From positions 868,001 to 932,000 of the forward strand of contig NZ_QHKL01000001.1 in assembly GCF_003947415.1 (NCBI RefSeq): a stretch of DNA of 64,000 nt, in the 5' to 3' direction. Origin of the DNA: Amycolatopsis sp. WAC 01376. Its GTDB lineage: Bacteria; Actinomycetota; Actinomycetes; Mycobacteriales; Pseudonocardiaceae. The first letter of the stretch is position 1, and every line of letters begins with the position of its first letter. The notes beneath the pieces are model-generated. The model saw only the letters and a list, made by a program, of their open reading frames with translations, was not told the origin of the DNA and made no database searches. The position numbers were made by a program, and so were the translations under genes. Of this stretch, positions 1 through 8,673 are shown one piece after another.

Positions 1-14
1 CGAGGGAAAGGATC

Positions 15-42
15 AGGGTGGCCGCGACCGCGCGGCCACCCT
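15..42 (-). terminator. Hairpin downstream of the first gene
   Basis: A 12-bp GC-rich inverted repeat (15-26 pairing with 31-42) with a 4-nt loop lies 26 bases beyond the stop of the secreted-protein gene. Read on the minus strand it is followed by GATCCTTTCCC, a weak T-tract. It probably ends transcription of that gene, though the T-run is poor. Confidence 0.5.
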
Positions 43-67
43 GCCTGAGGAACTTCGTCGACATCGA

Positions 68-736
68 TCAGGCCGCGGTGGCGCCGAAACCGGTCTCGAT
101 GCCGCCCTTGGGGGCGTACTTGACCTGCTTCTCCGGCTTGCCCGGAGTGGCCGCGCCGCCGCCGATGGGCGCCTCGAACTCGATGTCGCCCTTGCCCGGC
201 TTGCCGTCACAGGTCCAGGTGAAGGTGCTGGAGTTGCCCTTGAAGGACTTCTTGACCTTCACGATGTAGACCCAGTAGCGGCCGTCGTCCTCGGCCTGGT
301 TGCTGTACAGCGTGTCGAAGTCCGGCGCCGAAACGTTCGACGGCTCGCCCGACTCGCAGGCGATGACCAGCGCGCCGACACCGTTGTCGCCGATGTAGCC
401 CGCGCCGACGTTGTCGACGTAAGGCTCCTCCGGCGGCGTGGTCGGCGTCTCGGAGGTGGAAGTCGGCGACGGCTTGCCGGAAGTCGGCTTGCCACTGCTG
501 GTCGAGGTCGGCGCCTGCGAGGACGACGAGGCCGGGGCGCTCGAGTCCGGCGGGGCCGTCGTCACCTTGCCGCCCGAGTAGGACGGCGCGGCCGGAGTCG
601 AGGACGGAGCCTCGCTCGTCGGCGCGGGAGGCGTGGTCGTCGTTTCGGTCTGCGCCAGCGCGACCGGCGTCACGGCCAGCGAGATGACGGCGCCGGCCAG
701 CACCGCGCCCGCGAGGCGGCCCAACGTCTTCTTCAA
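68..736 (-). CDS. Secreted Ser/Thr/Pro-rich hypothetical protein
   Basis: Predicted protein of 222 residues with no function I recognise. A TTG start at 736 is preferred because GGGAG lies about 6 nt upstream and the product then opens with a basic n-region (LKKTLGR) followed by a hydrophobic stretch ending in AVTPVALAQ, a classical signal peptide of about 30 residues. Next comes a low-complexity linker of roughly 75 residues rich in Thr, Ser and Pro, likely cell-wall spanning or glycosylated. The C-terminal globular part (about residue 105 on) holds two cysteines (ACESG and WTCDG) that could form one disulfide. No LPxTG signal or membrane anchor is visible, so the product is probably exported or loosely wall-associated. 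An upstream in-frame ATG exists but would place the signal peptide internally. Confidence 0.72.
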   Translation of the reverse strand: MKKTLGRLAGAVLAGAVISLAVTPVALAQTETTTTPPAPTSEAPSSTPAAPSYSGGKVTTAPPDSSAPASSSSQAPTSTSSGKPTSGKPSPTSTSETPTTPPEEPYVDNVGAGYIGDNGVGALVIACESGEPSNVSAPDFDTLYSNQAEDDGRYWVYIVKVKKSFKGNSSTFTWTCDGKPGKGDIEFEAPIGGGAATPGKPEKQVKYAPKGGIETGFGATAA

Positions 737-1176
737 AGTGATCTCCCAGTGGAAAACATCGCAACGCACGGTGACCCCCACCCTGCGACCACCCGAGAGG
801 AATCCCACGATCGGGTGACAGCGTGATACTGCCGGAAAAGTGCAGGTGAGCCGTAGCGGACAGGCGGTGACAAGAGCCACTGGGAAAACCGGTAACGCGG
901 GAATGACCCTGCTCGATACAAGGGCCCGAAAGCCGATCGGCAAAGGGAAACCTCGCCGCGACGAAGGAATGTTAACACCCGTAGGGCCGGATCGGTTGCC
1001 TTGCGGAAGTATTTTTTCGCCGTCCGCCCCACGGCGCGAAAATGCCGGTTCTTCTGGGAAAACCCACCTCGTACAGTGACCTTGCCACCGACGTGTTCAC
1101 GCGTTCGGGGTATCCGCCCGTGAATAACTGTCCACTCTGGAATGAATGCCGGTGCCCGGCAACCCGAAGGTCACGA
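737..1176. other. Intergenic region, 440 bp
   Basis: No convincing gene or RNA is visible. The region is less GC-rich than the genes around it, with A-rich patches near 835-850, 945-970 and 1040-1065. It presumably carries the promoter of the minus-strand secreted-protein gene. Open frames here are short and lack coding character. Confidence 0.5.
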
Positions 1177-1509
1177 TCAGAACACCAGGAACAAGGCCAC
1201 GGCTAGAGAGACCGCGCCGAGGAGGCCCGCGAAGAACAGCCAGAGCTTCGGCGACGTCCGGTTCCGCACCGCCCGGCCGCCGCCCACCACCGCGATCAGG
1301 AGCCCGAGACCGAACCCGATCGCGGGCAGGAAGGTGGCGAAGGTCCGGTTTTCCGCGTCACACGCCCAGATTCCGTCGTTCGGGCAGGGCGAAGCCGCGA
1401 ATTCGGCCAGCAACCCCGCCGCGACGATCGCGAGGAAGCCGAGCACCAGGAGCCAGAACAGGCCCCACAGCAATTGACCGAGCCGCCTTGGCGGTTTCGT
1501 CTCCTCCAC
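1177..1509 (-). CDS. Small integral membrane protein, unknown function
   Basis: Predicted 110 residues starting MEETKPPRR. Three hydrophobic segments are visible: about residues 11-35, 58-78 and 88-109. A short extracytoplasmic loop between the first two contains two cysteines (CPNDGIWAC), which could form a disulfide. The basic stretch GGGRAVRNR between segments 2 and 3 fits a cytoplasmic loop. I do not recognise the family. It lies 18 bp downstream of the PLP-enzyme gene on the same strand, so the two may be co-transcribed. Confidence 0.65.
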   Translation of the reverse strand: MEETKPPRRLGQLLWGLFWLLVLGFLAIVAAGLLAEFAASPCPNDGIWACDAENRTFATFLPAIGFGLGLLIAVVGGGRAVRNRTSPKLWLFFAGLLGAVSLAVALFLVF

Positions 1510-1527
1510 GCGCTTCAGGTTAAGGCG

Positions 1528-2568
1528 CTAACCCAGTGCCGAGGCCAGATCCCTCCAGAGATCTTCCGGATCTTCGAGCCCGACGCTGAACCGGACGAGC
1601 CCGGCGGGCACGTGGGCGTCGCCAGCCAGCCAAGCCCGGCGCTCGACCAGGCTCTCCACCCCGCCGAGGCTGGTGGCCGCGCGGATCAGCCGCAGCGACC
1701 CGATGACCTTGTCCGCGGTCTCCGCGTCGGGGAGTTCGAACGCGATCATCGTGCCGGTGCCGGGATAACGCACCCGGGTGATCGCGGGGTGGTCGACCAG
1801 CCGCGCCGCGAGGAGCGCGGCCGTGCGGGTCTGCTCCGCCAGGCGGACCGGCAGGGTCCGCAGCCCGCGCAGGGCCAGCCACGCTTCGAGCGCGCCCGGC
1901 GTCGCGCCCAACCTGGTGCGCGCGTCGCGCAAGTCCTTCGCGACGCCTTCGTCGGCCGCGACGGTCAGGCCGAGCAGCAGGTCGCTGTGGCCGCCGATGA
2001 GTTTCGTCGCGCTGTGCACGACGATGTCGGCGCCGAGGTCCAGCGGCCGCTGCCCGAGCGGCGTGGCGAACGTGTTGTCCACGGCGACCAGGCCGTTCGC
2101 GGCGGCGGCGATCGTCTCGATGTCGATGACGTCGAGCGTCGGGTTGGTCGGCGATTCGAGCCAGAGCAGGTCGGCGTCCGCGGCCGCGACCCAGGCGGCC
2201 GTGTCGTCCGGCGCGATCTCGGTCACCACCAGGCGGCCGGTCCGCTGCGCGTGGGCGAGCAGGCCACGCGATCCCGCGTAGGAGAACGTCGGGACGCAGA
2301 CCTTCGCGCCGACCGGCAGGGTGTCGACGACGGCGCTGAGCGTCGCGATCCCCGAGGCGAACGCGGTGGCGTGCCCGCCTTCGAGCGCGCCGATCGCGGC
2401 TTCGAGGGCTTCCCAGGTCGGGGTGCCGTCCTCCCGCGAATACGCGCGGTCGGCGCCGGCGTCGAAGGTGCTCGCCGCGACGATCGGCACGTTCAGCGGT
2501 TCGCCGGGACCCTCCGGTCGTCCGGCGGCGACGGCGAGGGTGCGGGGTGACCAGTCGTTCGTGTCCAC
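1528..2568 (-). CDS. Cystathionine gamma-lyase-type PLP-dependent enzyme
   Basis: A 346-residue member of the Cys/Met-metabolism PLP enzyme family (trans-sulfuration: cystathionine gamma-lyase, gamma-synthase or methionine gamma-lyase), acting in the cytoplasm on sulfur amino acids. The PLP lysine sits in SATKLIGGHSD, the family hallmark, and DLLWLESPTNPTLDV matches the segment before it that contacts the cofactor. The GTG start at 2568 (VDTNDWSP) is chosen because GGTGGCGGGG lies directly upstream and the preceding residues look untranslated. The protein is somewhat shorter than typical members (about 380-400), so the exact reaction cannot be assigned. No other sulfur gene lies next to it. 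Confidence 0.85.
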   Translation of the reverse strand: MDTNDWSPRTLAVAAGRPEGPGEPLNVPIVAASTFDAGADRAYSREDGTPTWEALEAAIGALEGGHATAFASGIATLSAVVDTLPVGAKVCVPTFSYAGSRGLLAHAQRTGRLVVTEIAPDDTAAWVAAADADLLWLESPTNPTLDVIDIETIAAAANGLVAVDNTFATPLGQRPLDLGADIVVHSATKLIGGHSDLLLGLTVAADEGVAKDLRDARTRLGATPGALEAWLALRGLRTLPVRLAEQTRTAALLAARLVDHPAITRVRYPGTGTMIAFELPDAETADKVIGSLRLIRAATSLGGVESLVERRAWLAGDAHVPAGLVRFSVGLEDPEDLWRDLASALG

Positions 2569-2685
2569 CCCGCCACCGTAAACCGTCCGGCGAGCGGGTC
2601 GTGAGTGGCGATTCGTGTTCTTGAGGGGTAAGGCAAAACGTGTCGTGTCTCGGGCGAGACGGCAGGCTGGGTGACGCGACACCGC

Positions 2686-2800
2686 ACTCGCGTGCGCAGA
2701 CCCGGATCTCGCGTGTTTACAGGCGTAACTCGCGTGTTCAGAGACGGAACTCGCGAGTGCGGCATCCAGACACGCGAGTCACGTCCCCAAGCACGCGAGT
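2686..2800. repeat. Inverted array of CGCGAGT words
   Basis: Between the PLP-enzyme start and the acylase stop, the words ACTCGCGTG (2686 and 2728) and TCTCGCGTG (2707) are followed by a central ACTCGCGAGT (2749) and two CACGCGAGT copies (2771 and 2792). Spacing is about 21 bp, or two helical turns. CCGCACTCGCG near 2683 is the exact reverse complement of the segment near 2752, so the array could fold as a cruciform or bind a dimeric protein. Function unknown. Confidence 0.8.
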
Positions 2801-2813
2801 CACGCCTTGCCGA

Positions 2814-2870
2814 AGTACATGAAGGCCCCCTTCCTTGCGCTAGGCGCAAGGAAGGGGCCCTTCATGTACT
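2814..2870. repeat. Long inverted repeat, 27-bp arms
   Basis: Arms 2814-2840 and 2844-2870 are reverse complements with one mismatch and a 3-nt loop. The arms contain the word TTCCTTGCGC and end in AGTACATGAAGG. There is no T-tract on either strand, so it is not a classic intrinsic terminator. It resembles in size the palindromes at 16836 and 20485. Confidence 0.9.
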
Positions 2871-2927
2871 TCCCGACCAGCCGCCGACGTCACAACCGTC
2901 CCACTATCACCAGGGACCACATCCGAA

Positions 2928-2981
2928 AGTAGCGAAAGCCTCCTTCACTACCGTCAGGGTAGGCAAAGAGGCCCTCACTAC
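2928..2981. repeat. Two imperfect 24-bp direct repeats
   Basis: Units 2928-2951 and 2958-2981 share a start close to GTAG, a central AAAG and an end of TCACTAC. Each unit is itself roughly palindromic (GTAG at one end, CTAC at the other). Together with the array and the inverted repeat just upstream, it makes this 517-bp gene-free stretch unusually repeat-dense. Confidence 0.6.
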
Positions 2982-3085
2982 CAGGAGAACGCCTACGCAG
3001 CAGCGACACCGGCCCCACGCCACGACACGTTTGACCTTCTTCTCAATAACCCGAATCGCCACTCACGACCAGCTGGACCGACGAT

Positions 3086-6000
3086 CTAGTGGGCGTACAC
3101 CTCGAACTCGTACAGGGAGTAGCCGTACTTCGTGCCGCGCTGGACACCGGCCATCCGGACATGCCGGGCGTCCACGGCTTCGAAGGCGACGTTGTCCTGC
3201 CCGCCGTTTCCGTCCACTGTGGAAGCCACGTCGCGCCAGTTCGTCCCGTCGGCCGAGACCTGCACCTTGTACGCCTTGCCGTACGCGGATTCCCAGTGCA
3301 GAACGACCCGGGAGACGCGCTGCACCGAACCGAGGTCGACGGTGATCGACTGGTTGTCGCTCCAGTCGCTCGCCCAGCGCGTCGAGGGGTTGACGTCGAT
3401 GGCGTTGGACGGCGGCGAGTTGTACCAGCCCGTTTCGTGGCTGGTCGCGCTCACCGAGCGGCCGGTGGCGAGGTTGGCGATGTTGTCGCCGCGTTTCGCC
3501 GGGAACTCCACGACCTGCTGGAACGTCGGCCGGTTCTGGGTGCTCATCTTGTCCTGCGTGATGCCGCCGAGCGCGCGGTGGATGATCGTGTCGGCGCACC
3601 ACTGGTCGCCCGCGGCGCAGTCGCCGTCGCCGGGATAGACGGTGTTGGCGGGCTGCGCGGCCGCCTGCGTCAGCGAGTCGAGCAGCACCTGACGGCAGGT
3701 GTTGACGTCGCCGCCACCGCAGTACTTGACGGCGAGCGGACCGGCCACGTTCTGCCCGAGGACCGAACGGATGTCCTTGTGCACATAGCCCCACCAGCCC
3801 GCCTGGTACGACGAACCCGCGTGTCCCTGGCCGACGTGCTTGCCGGGGACCTCGTTCTGCCAACCGGAAGGCGACTCGTTGATCTTCAGCACACCGACCA
3901 TCGCGGCGTAGGCGGCGTCACCCATCCCGGGTTTGAACTGGGCGTTGACCAGCAGCGGCCACCAGGCGTCCATGATGCGGATCGCGTCGGCGTTCGCGTA
4001 CGCCTTGCTGCCGGGCGCGGTCTCCGAACGCAGGCCGCCCGCCGCGAGCCAGGTCTTCAGCTTCGCCACCGCGTCCGCGGCCGGACCGGTCACCGGCGCC
4101 TTGTCGATCACCTTGAACAGTTCCGGCAGCACCTTCTCCGCGCGGAGGTCGGCCAGCGCCGCCTCCTCCATGGCCTGCGTGAGGTTCACGCGCGTCACCC
4201 TGGTGCCGTTGGAGATCATCTTCTTGACGCGCGCGTCGATCAGGTCGCCGCGGTGCACGGAACTCTTGTCCGCGCCGCTGGCCGCGTAACCGTTGGTCTG
4301 CGCGTTGTTCCAGCTGATGTAGTAGTCCTGGTTGATCGACTGCGGATGCTGCGACGACGGCGTGTAGTTCGCGAGGTTTCCGTCGGGATTCCAGCCCTGC
4401 CAGTCGAATCCGGCGTCGCCCTGCACCGGCATCGCCGGGTCGACGTTCGGATTGCGGACCGGGTTCGAGCCGGAGTTGAAGTACGCGACGTCGCGTGAGT
4501 CGGCGTAGAACCAGTTGTAGGTCTGGTTGACGTCGGCCGCCGCGGCCTGGAAGTCCTGCGCGGACTTGATCGCGTCCGGGTCGTTGAACTTCTGGAAGCC
4601 GATGATCGTGTCGATCTCGTGCTGGAAGGTCGACCGCAGGGACGCGTACGCGACCGGTTTGCCGCCGACCAGCGCCCGGCTCGTCACCGGCCCGTACTTG
4701 GTGCGGAAGCTGCGCAGCGTGTACGAACCTGCCGCCGTCCCGTCGGCGACGGTGGGTTTCCAGGCGTTCTTGCGTTCGACGATCTCGAACGGCAGGCACT
4801 GGCCGCGGAACCGGTAGAAGTTGGAGTTCTTCGTCGGCGCGGAACCGTTCTGCTCGCACAGTTCGACGGCGTAGGTGTCGGTGATGTCCTGCGACGCCGA
4901 GGTCGCGCTCCACGAGTAGTCCTTGCCGCGGCCGAGCAGCACGTACATGCTGATGCCCGCGAACGAGGCACCGCGGGCGCTGATGCCAGGGCCCTGGAGT
5001 TCTTGCAGCATCAGCAATTGCGGCGCGAAGTAGCCGGCCTGCGGGCCGAAGACCGCGACCGGGTGACCGCTCGCGGTCTTGGCACCGGAGACGACCAGCG
5101 CGTTGGACATGCCGTGCTTCTCCGACAGCAGGTTGCCGGGCAGGACGCCGTCGTCGAAGATGCCGCGGACGGCCTTCTGGTCCTCGGGCGCGGGAACGTC
5201 CACCTTGGCGGGCGTCGCCGTCCCTGCGGACCCGGTCGGGTCGAAGACCAGCTGCTGCCCGGTGACCGAACCCTTGTCCGGCATCGCGGCGCCCTGCGGG
5301 TTCGACGGCGCCTTGCCGTAGTCGAAAGTCTGTCCATTGTGGAGGGTCTTCACGGTCTCGGGGTCGTCCTCGGACCGGAGGCTCTTCCAGACCTTGTCAC
5401 CCTGCTCGAGACCGTACTTCTCCTGCATCGCCATCTTCGCGATGGCGTTCTGCACCTCGCCGCCACCGCCCGCGCCGAACTGCGCCCCGACGACGGCGGC
5501 CAGGACGACGAGGTCGGTCAGCTTGAACGGCTCGATGGTCCCGGCGTTCGTGATCGCGTCGACGTGCCCGGTGAGCACGTACTCGCCGGGGAAGTAGCGG
5601 CCGCCGTGCGCGTCGGCGATGTACTTGTTGACGCCCTGGACGTAGGCCTCGGCGTCGGCCTTGCCCTGCGCGCCACGCGGGCCACTGGCCGCGGCGTTGT
5701 CGATCTGCTTCTGCAGTTCCTGTTCGGTGTACGGCGCCGACGAGAAGAAGCTCTGCTCGAGTTCGCGGTTGCCCTGGGCGCCACCGGCGAACGAGGTCAG
5801 CTGGCCGCGGCCGACGCGGCGCATGATGTCCATCAGCCACAGCCGGTCCTGCGCGGCGGCGTACCCGGCGCCGTACATCGTGCCCGGCCGCGTGGTGCCG
5901 ACGACGCGCGGAACGCCGGTCGCCTTGTCGCGGGTGATCGTCACGTCCGAACGCGGTTTGATCGTGCTCTCGACCTGACCGGACTGGACGCCGAAGGAGG

Positions 6001-6322
6001 CGTCGTTGAAGAACTGGTTGATCTTGTCCGTGGTCAGCGTCTTGTAGCCGTCGGCGAGCGAGGCGTATTTGCCGAGCTGATCGGCCGAATGCGCGGGGCG
6101 GGTGCCGAGCGCCTTGTGCGCCAGGATCTCCGCGAGCGTCGCGTTCCCCTTGGTGCCGGGCGGCAGGATGTCGGCACACTGGCCGCCGCAATAGTCGTCG
6201 AGCGCCGCCGCGACCACGGAGTTCTGTGGTGCCTCCGCCGCGCTCGCCTGCAGTGCCGGAACGGTGCCCGCCACCAGCGTCAGCCCCGCCAGCGTCGTCA
6301 AGACCCGTATGCCTCGTCGCAT
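3086..6322 (-). CDS. Secreted penicillin acylase-family hydrolase with C-terminal F5/8 type C domain
   Basis: Predicted 1078 residues, starting at an ATG with a GGAGG ribosome site. A signal peptide covers about residues 1-29. The body matches the Ntn-hydrolase penicillin acylase family: YGAGYAAAQDRLWLMD near the N-terminal part and SNALVVSG with the probable nucleophile Ser at about residue 406, which would become the new N-terminus of the beta chain after autoproteolysis. Family members hydrolyse amide bonds of beta-lactams, N-acyl-homoserine lactones or lipopeptides. The last 140 residues form a discoidin-like F5/8 type C carbohydrate-binding domain (NLATGRSVSATS, WASDW, ITVDLGSV). The extra sugar-binding domain makes this larger than usual acylases and suggests attachment to glycan or cell wall. 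The substrate cannot be told from sequence. Confidence 0.88.
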   Translation of the reverse strand: MRRGIRVLTTLAGLTLVAGTVPALQASAAEAPQNSVVAAALDDYCGGQCADILPPGTKGNATLAEILAHKALGTRPAHSADQLGKYASLADGYKTLTTDKINQFFNDASFGVQSGQVESTIKPRSDVTITRDKATGVPRVVGTTRPGTMYGAGYAAAQDRLWLMDIMRRVGRGQLTSFAGGAQGNRELEQSFFSSAPYTEQELQKQIDNAAASGPRGAQGKADAEAYVQGVNKYIADAHGGRYFPGEYVLTGHVDAITNAGTIEPFKLTDLVVLAAVVGAQFGAGGGGEVQNAIAKMAMQEKYGLEQGDKVWKSLRSEDDPETVKTLHNGQTFDYGKAPSNPQGAAMPDKGSVTGQQLVFDPTGSAGTATPAKVDVPAPEDQKAVRGIFDDGVLPGNLLSEKHGMSNALVVSGAKTASGHPVAVFGPQAGYFAPQLLMLQELQGPGISARGASFAGISMYVLLGRGKDYSWSATSASQDITDTYAVELCEQNGSAPTKNSNFYRFRGQCLPFEIVERKNAWKPTVADGTAAGSYTLRSFRTKYGPVTSRALVGGKPVAYASLRSTFQHEIDTIIGFQKFNDPDAIKSAQDFQAAAADVNQTYNWFYADSRDVAYFNSGSNPVRNPNVDPAMPVQGDAGFDWQGWNPDGNLANYTPSSQHPQSINQDYYISWNNAQTNGYAASGADKSSVHRGDLIDARVKKMISNGTRVTRVNLTQAMEEAALADLRAEKVLPELFKVIDKAPVTGPAADAVAKLKTWLAAGGLRSETAPGSKAYANADAIRIMDAWWPLLVNAQFKPGMGDAAYAAMVGVLKINESPSGWQNEVPGKHVGQGHAGSSYQAGWWGYVHKDIRSVLGQNVAGPLAVKYCGGGDVNTCRQVLLDSLTQAAAQPANTVYPGDGDCAAGDQWCADTIIHRALGGITQDKMSTQNRPTFQQVVEFPAKRGDNIANLATGRSVSATSHETGWYNSPPSNAIDVNPSTRWASDWSDNQSITVDLGSVQRVSRVVLHWESAYGKAYKVQVSADGTNWRDVASTVDGNGGQDNVAFEAVDARHVRMAGVQRGTKYGYSLYEFEVYAH

Positions 6323-6463
6323 GAAAGACCTCCGTCGTCGGAGAGTGACGAGGCGCACACTACCCACGGGTATCCGAATTTGTGAAGAGTTTTCGCGTTC
6401 TTGCCACCGTTCGGCGGAACACTCGACCTGCGGACCCCGGACCAGCGGATGTAGCTTGTGGGC

Positions 6464-6838
6464 ATGCCTTTGGAGAAGCCCCAGATCGACCGCCCGGAGG
6501 GCCCCGCGCCGTCCGACCTGGAGAAGTCCGACATCACCGTCGGCGAGGGCCAGGAGGCGAAGGCCGGCGACACCGTTTCGGTGCACTACGTCGGTGTCTC
6601 GCACTCGACCGGCGACCAGTTCGACGCCTCGTGGGATCGCGGCGAGCCGCTCCGTTTCGGCCTCGGCGCCGGTCAGGTCATCCCCGGCTGGGACCAGGGT
6701 GTCGCCGGCATGAAGGTGGGCGGCCGTCGCAAGCTGACCATCCCGCCGCACCTCGCCTACGGTGAACGCGGCGCCGGCGGCGTCATCAAGCCGAACGAGA
6801 CCCTGATCTTCGTCGTCGACCTAATCGGCGTGAACTGA
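6464..6838 (+). CDS. FKBP-type peptidyl-prolyl cis-trans isomerase
   Basis: A 124-residue single-domain FKBP. The order VHYVGVS, FDASWDRGEPLRFGLG, VIPGWDQGVAGMKVGGRRKLTIPPHLAYG and LIFVVDLI is the complete FK506-binding fold with its usual active-site aromatic residues. It catalyses proline isomerisation in the cytoplasm; no signal peptide is present. The ATG at 6464 gives MPLEKPQID; a GTG two codons upstream (6458) is also possible, and neither has a strong ribosome site. It is transcribed away from the acylase gene and ends in a strong terminator. Confidence 0.93.
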   Translation: MPLEKPQIDRPEGPAPSDLEKSDITVGEGQEAKAGDTVSVHYVGVSHSTGDQFDASWDRGEPLRFGLGAGQVIPGWDQGVAGMKVGGRRKLTIPPHLAYGERGAGGVIKPNETLIFVVDLIGVN

Positions 6839-6859
6839 CCCACACCCCCGCCCCACCAA

Positions 6860-6890
6860 GACCCGGCCCCGCCGGGTCTTTTTCTTTCTT
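6860..6890 (+). terminator. Intrinsic terminator of the FKBP gene
   Basis: GACCCGGC pairs with GCCGGGTC around a CCC loop and is followed by TTTTTCTTTCTT. This is a textbook Rho-independent terminator 22 bases after the FKBP stop codon. Confidence 0.9.
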
Positions 6891-6994
6891 CTTTATCTTC
6901 TTCTCCTGAAGAAGCGAAGACCGACCGCACGTCACGCACCGTGGGGGGTCCGGGGGGCTCGGCCCCCCGGGAGCTGACGAGCGACGACCGCACG

Positions 6995-7028
6995 AAAGAG
7001 GCCCCCGTCGCGGAGCAAAGGGGGCCTC
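6995..7028 (-). terminator. Terminator downstream of tRNA-Leu
   Basis: On the minus strand GAGGCCCCC pairs with GGGGGCCTC across a loop of about 13 nt, and TTTCG follows. It lies 10 bases past the tRNA 3' end. Confidence 0.75.
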
Positions 7029-7037
7029 GAACAAGAG

Positions 7038-7120
7038 TGGGCGAGGAGGGAGTTGAACCCTCACGTCCTTTCGGACACACGGACCTGAACCGTGCGCGTC
7101 TGCCATTCCGCCACTCGCCC
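7038..7120 (-). tRNA. tRNA-Leu (anticodon CAG)
   Basis: The minus strand reads GGGCGAG at the 5' end and CTCGCCC plus discriminator A at the 3' end. It has a D-arm (TGGCGGAATGGCAGA), anticodon loop TTCAGGT with CAG, a long variable arm (TGTCCGAAAGGACG) typical of class II tRNAs, and a T-arm with GTTCAACTC. CCA is not encoded. Confidence 0.96.
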
Positions 7121-7249
7121 GAGTGCTTCGTTCTCTGACAGCTCGCAAAGCGTAGCAGGCTGATTTCACGGGTTTCACCGGGGGCCGTGTCCGACTGGCC
7201 GTACCCGGATAGGATCGACGGGGAAGCACACGTGTGAGGAGGTTGCCCG

Positions 7250-8512
7250 GTGGGCCGCGTTGAGCGCTTTGATAGGCGGCTCGAGAACCTCGTGGGCAAT
7301 ACCTTCGCGCGCATGTTCGGTGGCAATGTCGTCACGCAGGAAGTGGCGGTGGCGCTTGAGCGCGAGAGCGAGGAGAACGTTCGTGAGCTGGCCGGTGGTC
7401 GACAGCTCGCCCCCAATCACTACATCGTGTCGTTGGGGCAGGCTGATCACGAGCGTATGGCCGGAGACGAGCGTCGGGTCACTTCGGTGTTGGCGGAGGC
7501 GGTCAAGGAACACCTCGCCGAGCACGGTTGGGACACCTATGGTGACGTCGTAGTTTCGCTCGAGCGCAACGAGGCGCTGCATACTGGACAGTTCAAGACC
7601 CGTTCGTCCGTCGATCCCGACGTCAGGCCCCACGGCGCCGAAGGTTCGTCACGGTCGGCACGACCCAGCAACGCAGGAGACCCAGCAATGAGCCAGCCCC
7701 CCGGCTACGGCCAATACGACCAGGGTGACCCGTACGGCCAGCAGGGCCAGTACGGCTACGGACAGCAGGCTGGCCAGCAGCAGCCCGGGTACGACCAGGG
7801 TTATGGCGGCCAACAGCAGGGCGGCTACGACCAGGGCTACGGCGGTGGTGCCGCGCAGCAGCCGGGTTACGACCAATACGCCGGCCAGCAGCAGCCCGGC
7901 TACGACCAGGGCTATGGCGGCGCTCAGCAGCCTGGCTACGACCAGTACGGCGGCCAGCAGCAGCCGGGTTACGACCAGGGCTATGGCGGCGGTGCCGCGC
8001 AGCAGCCGGGTTACGACCAGTACGGCGGCCAGCCGCAGCAGCCCGGTTACGACCAGGGCGGCTACGGCGGCGGTGCCGCGCAGCCCGGGTACGACCAGTA
8101 CGGCGGCCAGCAGCAGCCCGGCTACGACCAGTACGGCGGTGCCCAGCAGCAGTACGGCCAGCCCGCGGCGGATCCGTACGCGCAGGGTGGCGGCTACGGT
8201 GGCCAGCCCGCGGCGGGCCGTCAGCTCGCGGCGAGCCTCCAGCTGGACGACGGATCGAACCGCTCGTACTCGCTGAAGCAGGGCGGGAACGTCGTGGGCC
8301 GTGGACAGGACGCCGACTTCCGGCTCCCGGACACCGGTGTCTCGCGTCGTCATCTGGAGATCACCTGGGACGGCCAGAGCGCGACGCTCGCGGACATCGG
8401 TTCGACCAACGGCACGACCGTCAACGGCACCCCGGTGCAGACCTGGCAGCTGGCCGACGGCGACGTGATCCGCGTGGGCCACTCGTCTCTCGTGTTCCGT
8501 ACGCAGGGCTGA
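7250..8512 (+). CDS. fhaA: FHA domain protein FhaA (DUF3662-FHA)
   Basis: A 420-residue protein, first gene of the fhaA-pknB operon. Residues 1 to about 115 form the DUF3662 domain ([19 protein letters not shown]). A central stretch of about 180 residues is a low-complexity run of [11 protein letters not shown] repeats, and the last 95 residues are an FHA phosphothreonine-binding domain ([29 protein letters not shown]). In Mycobacterium, FhaA binds phosphorylated partners such as MviN to restrain peptidoglycan synthesis. The GTG start is supported by GAGGAGG upstream. The Gly/Gln/Tyr repeat is much longer than in mycobacterial FhaA and is probably disordered. Confidence 0.93.
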   Translation: MGRVERFDRRLENLVGNTFARMFGGNVVTQEVAVALERESEENVRELAGGRQLAPNHYIVSLGQADHERMAGDERRVTSVLAEAVKEHLAEHGWDTYGDVVVSLERNEALHTGQFKTRSSVDPDVRPHGAEGSSRSARPSNAGDPAMSQPPGYGQYDQGDPYGQQGQYGYGQQAGQQQPGYDQGYGGQQQGGYDQGYGGGAAQQPGYDQYAGQQQPGYDQGYGGAQQPGYDQYGGQQQPGYDQGYGGGAAQQPGYDQYGGQPQQPGYDQGGYGGGAAQPGYDQYGGQQQPGYDQYGGAQQQYGQPAADPYAQGGGYGGQPAAGRQLAASLQLDDGSNRSYSLKQGGNVVGRGQDADFRLPDTGVSRRHLEITWDGQSATLADIGSTNGTTVNGTPVQTWQLADGDVIRVGHSSLVFRTQG

Positions 8513-8673
8513 CCGGCGGCGTCCGGAGGGGGTATCGCAGAATTGCGGCGGGCGGACCTGTGGTGGATCGGCACCTCGGGTCGTACGCGGAGAGCAGCGC
8601 TGTCCGGAGCCGACCATCCCGGACGGCACGGGCTCTCCGCGGCGTACAGGAGAAACGGGAGCGGACACAACAA

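Noticed and set aside
6926..6980. G-rich and C-rich hairpin GGGGGGCTCGGCCCCCC as a possible regulatory RNA
   Set aside because: Short simple-sequence palindrome between two terminators; no promoter or flanking structure supports an RNA gene.
7690..8210. Possible CRISPR-like direct repeats
   Set aside because: The repeats are codon-phased PGYDQ units of the FhaA linker, with no constant spacer length.
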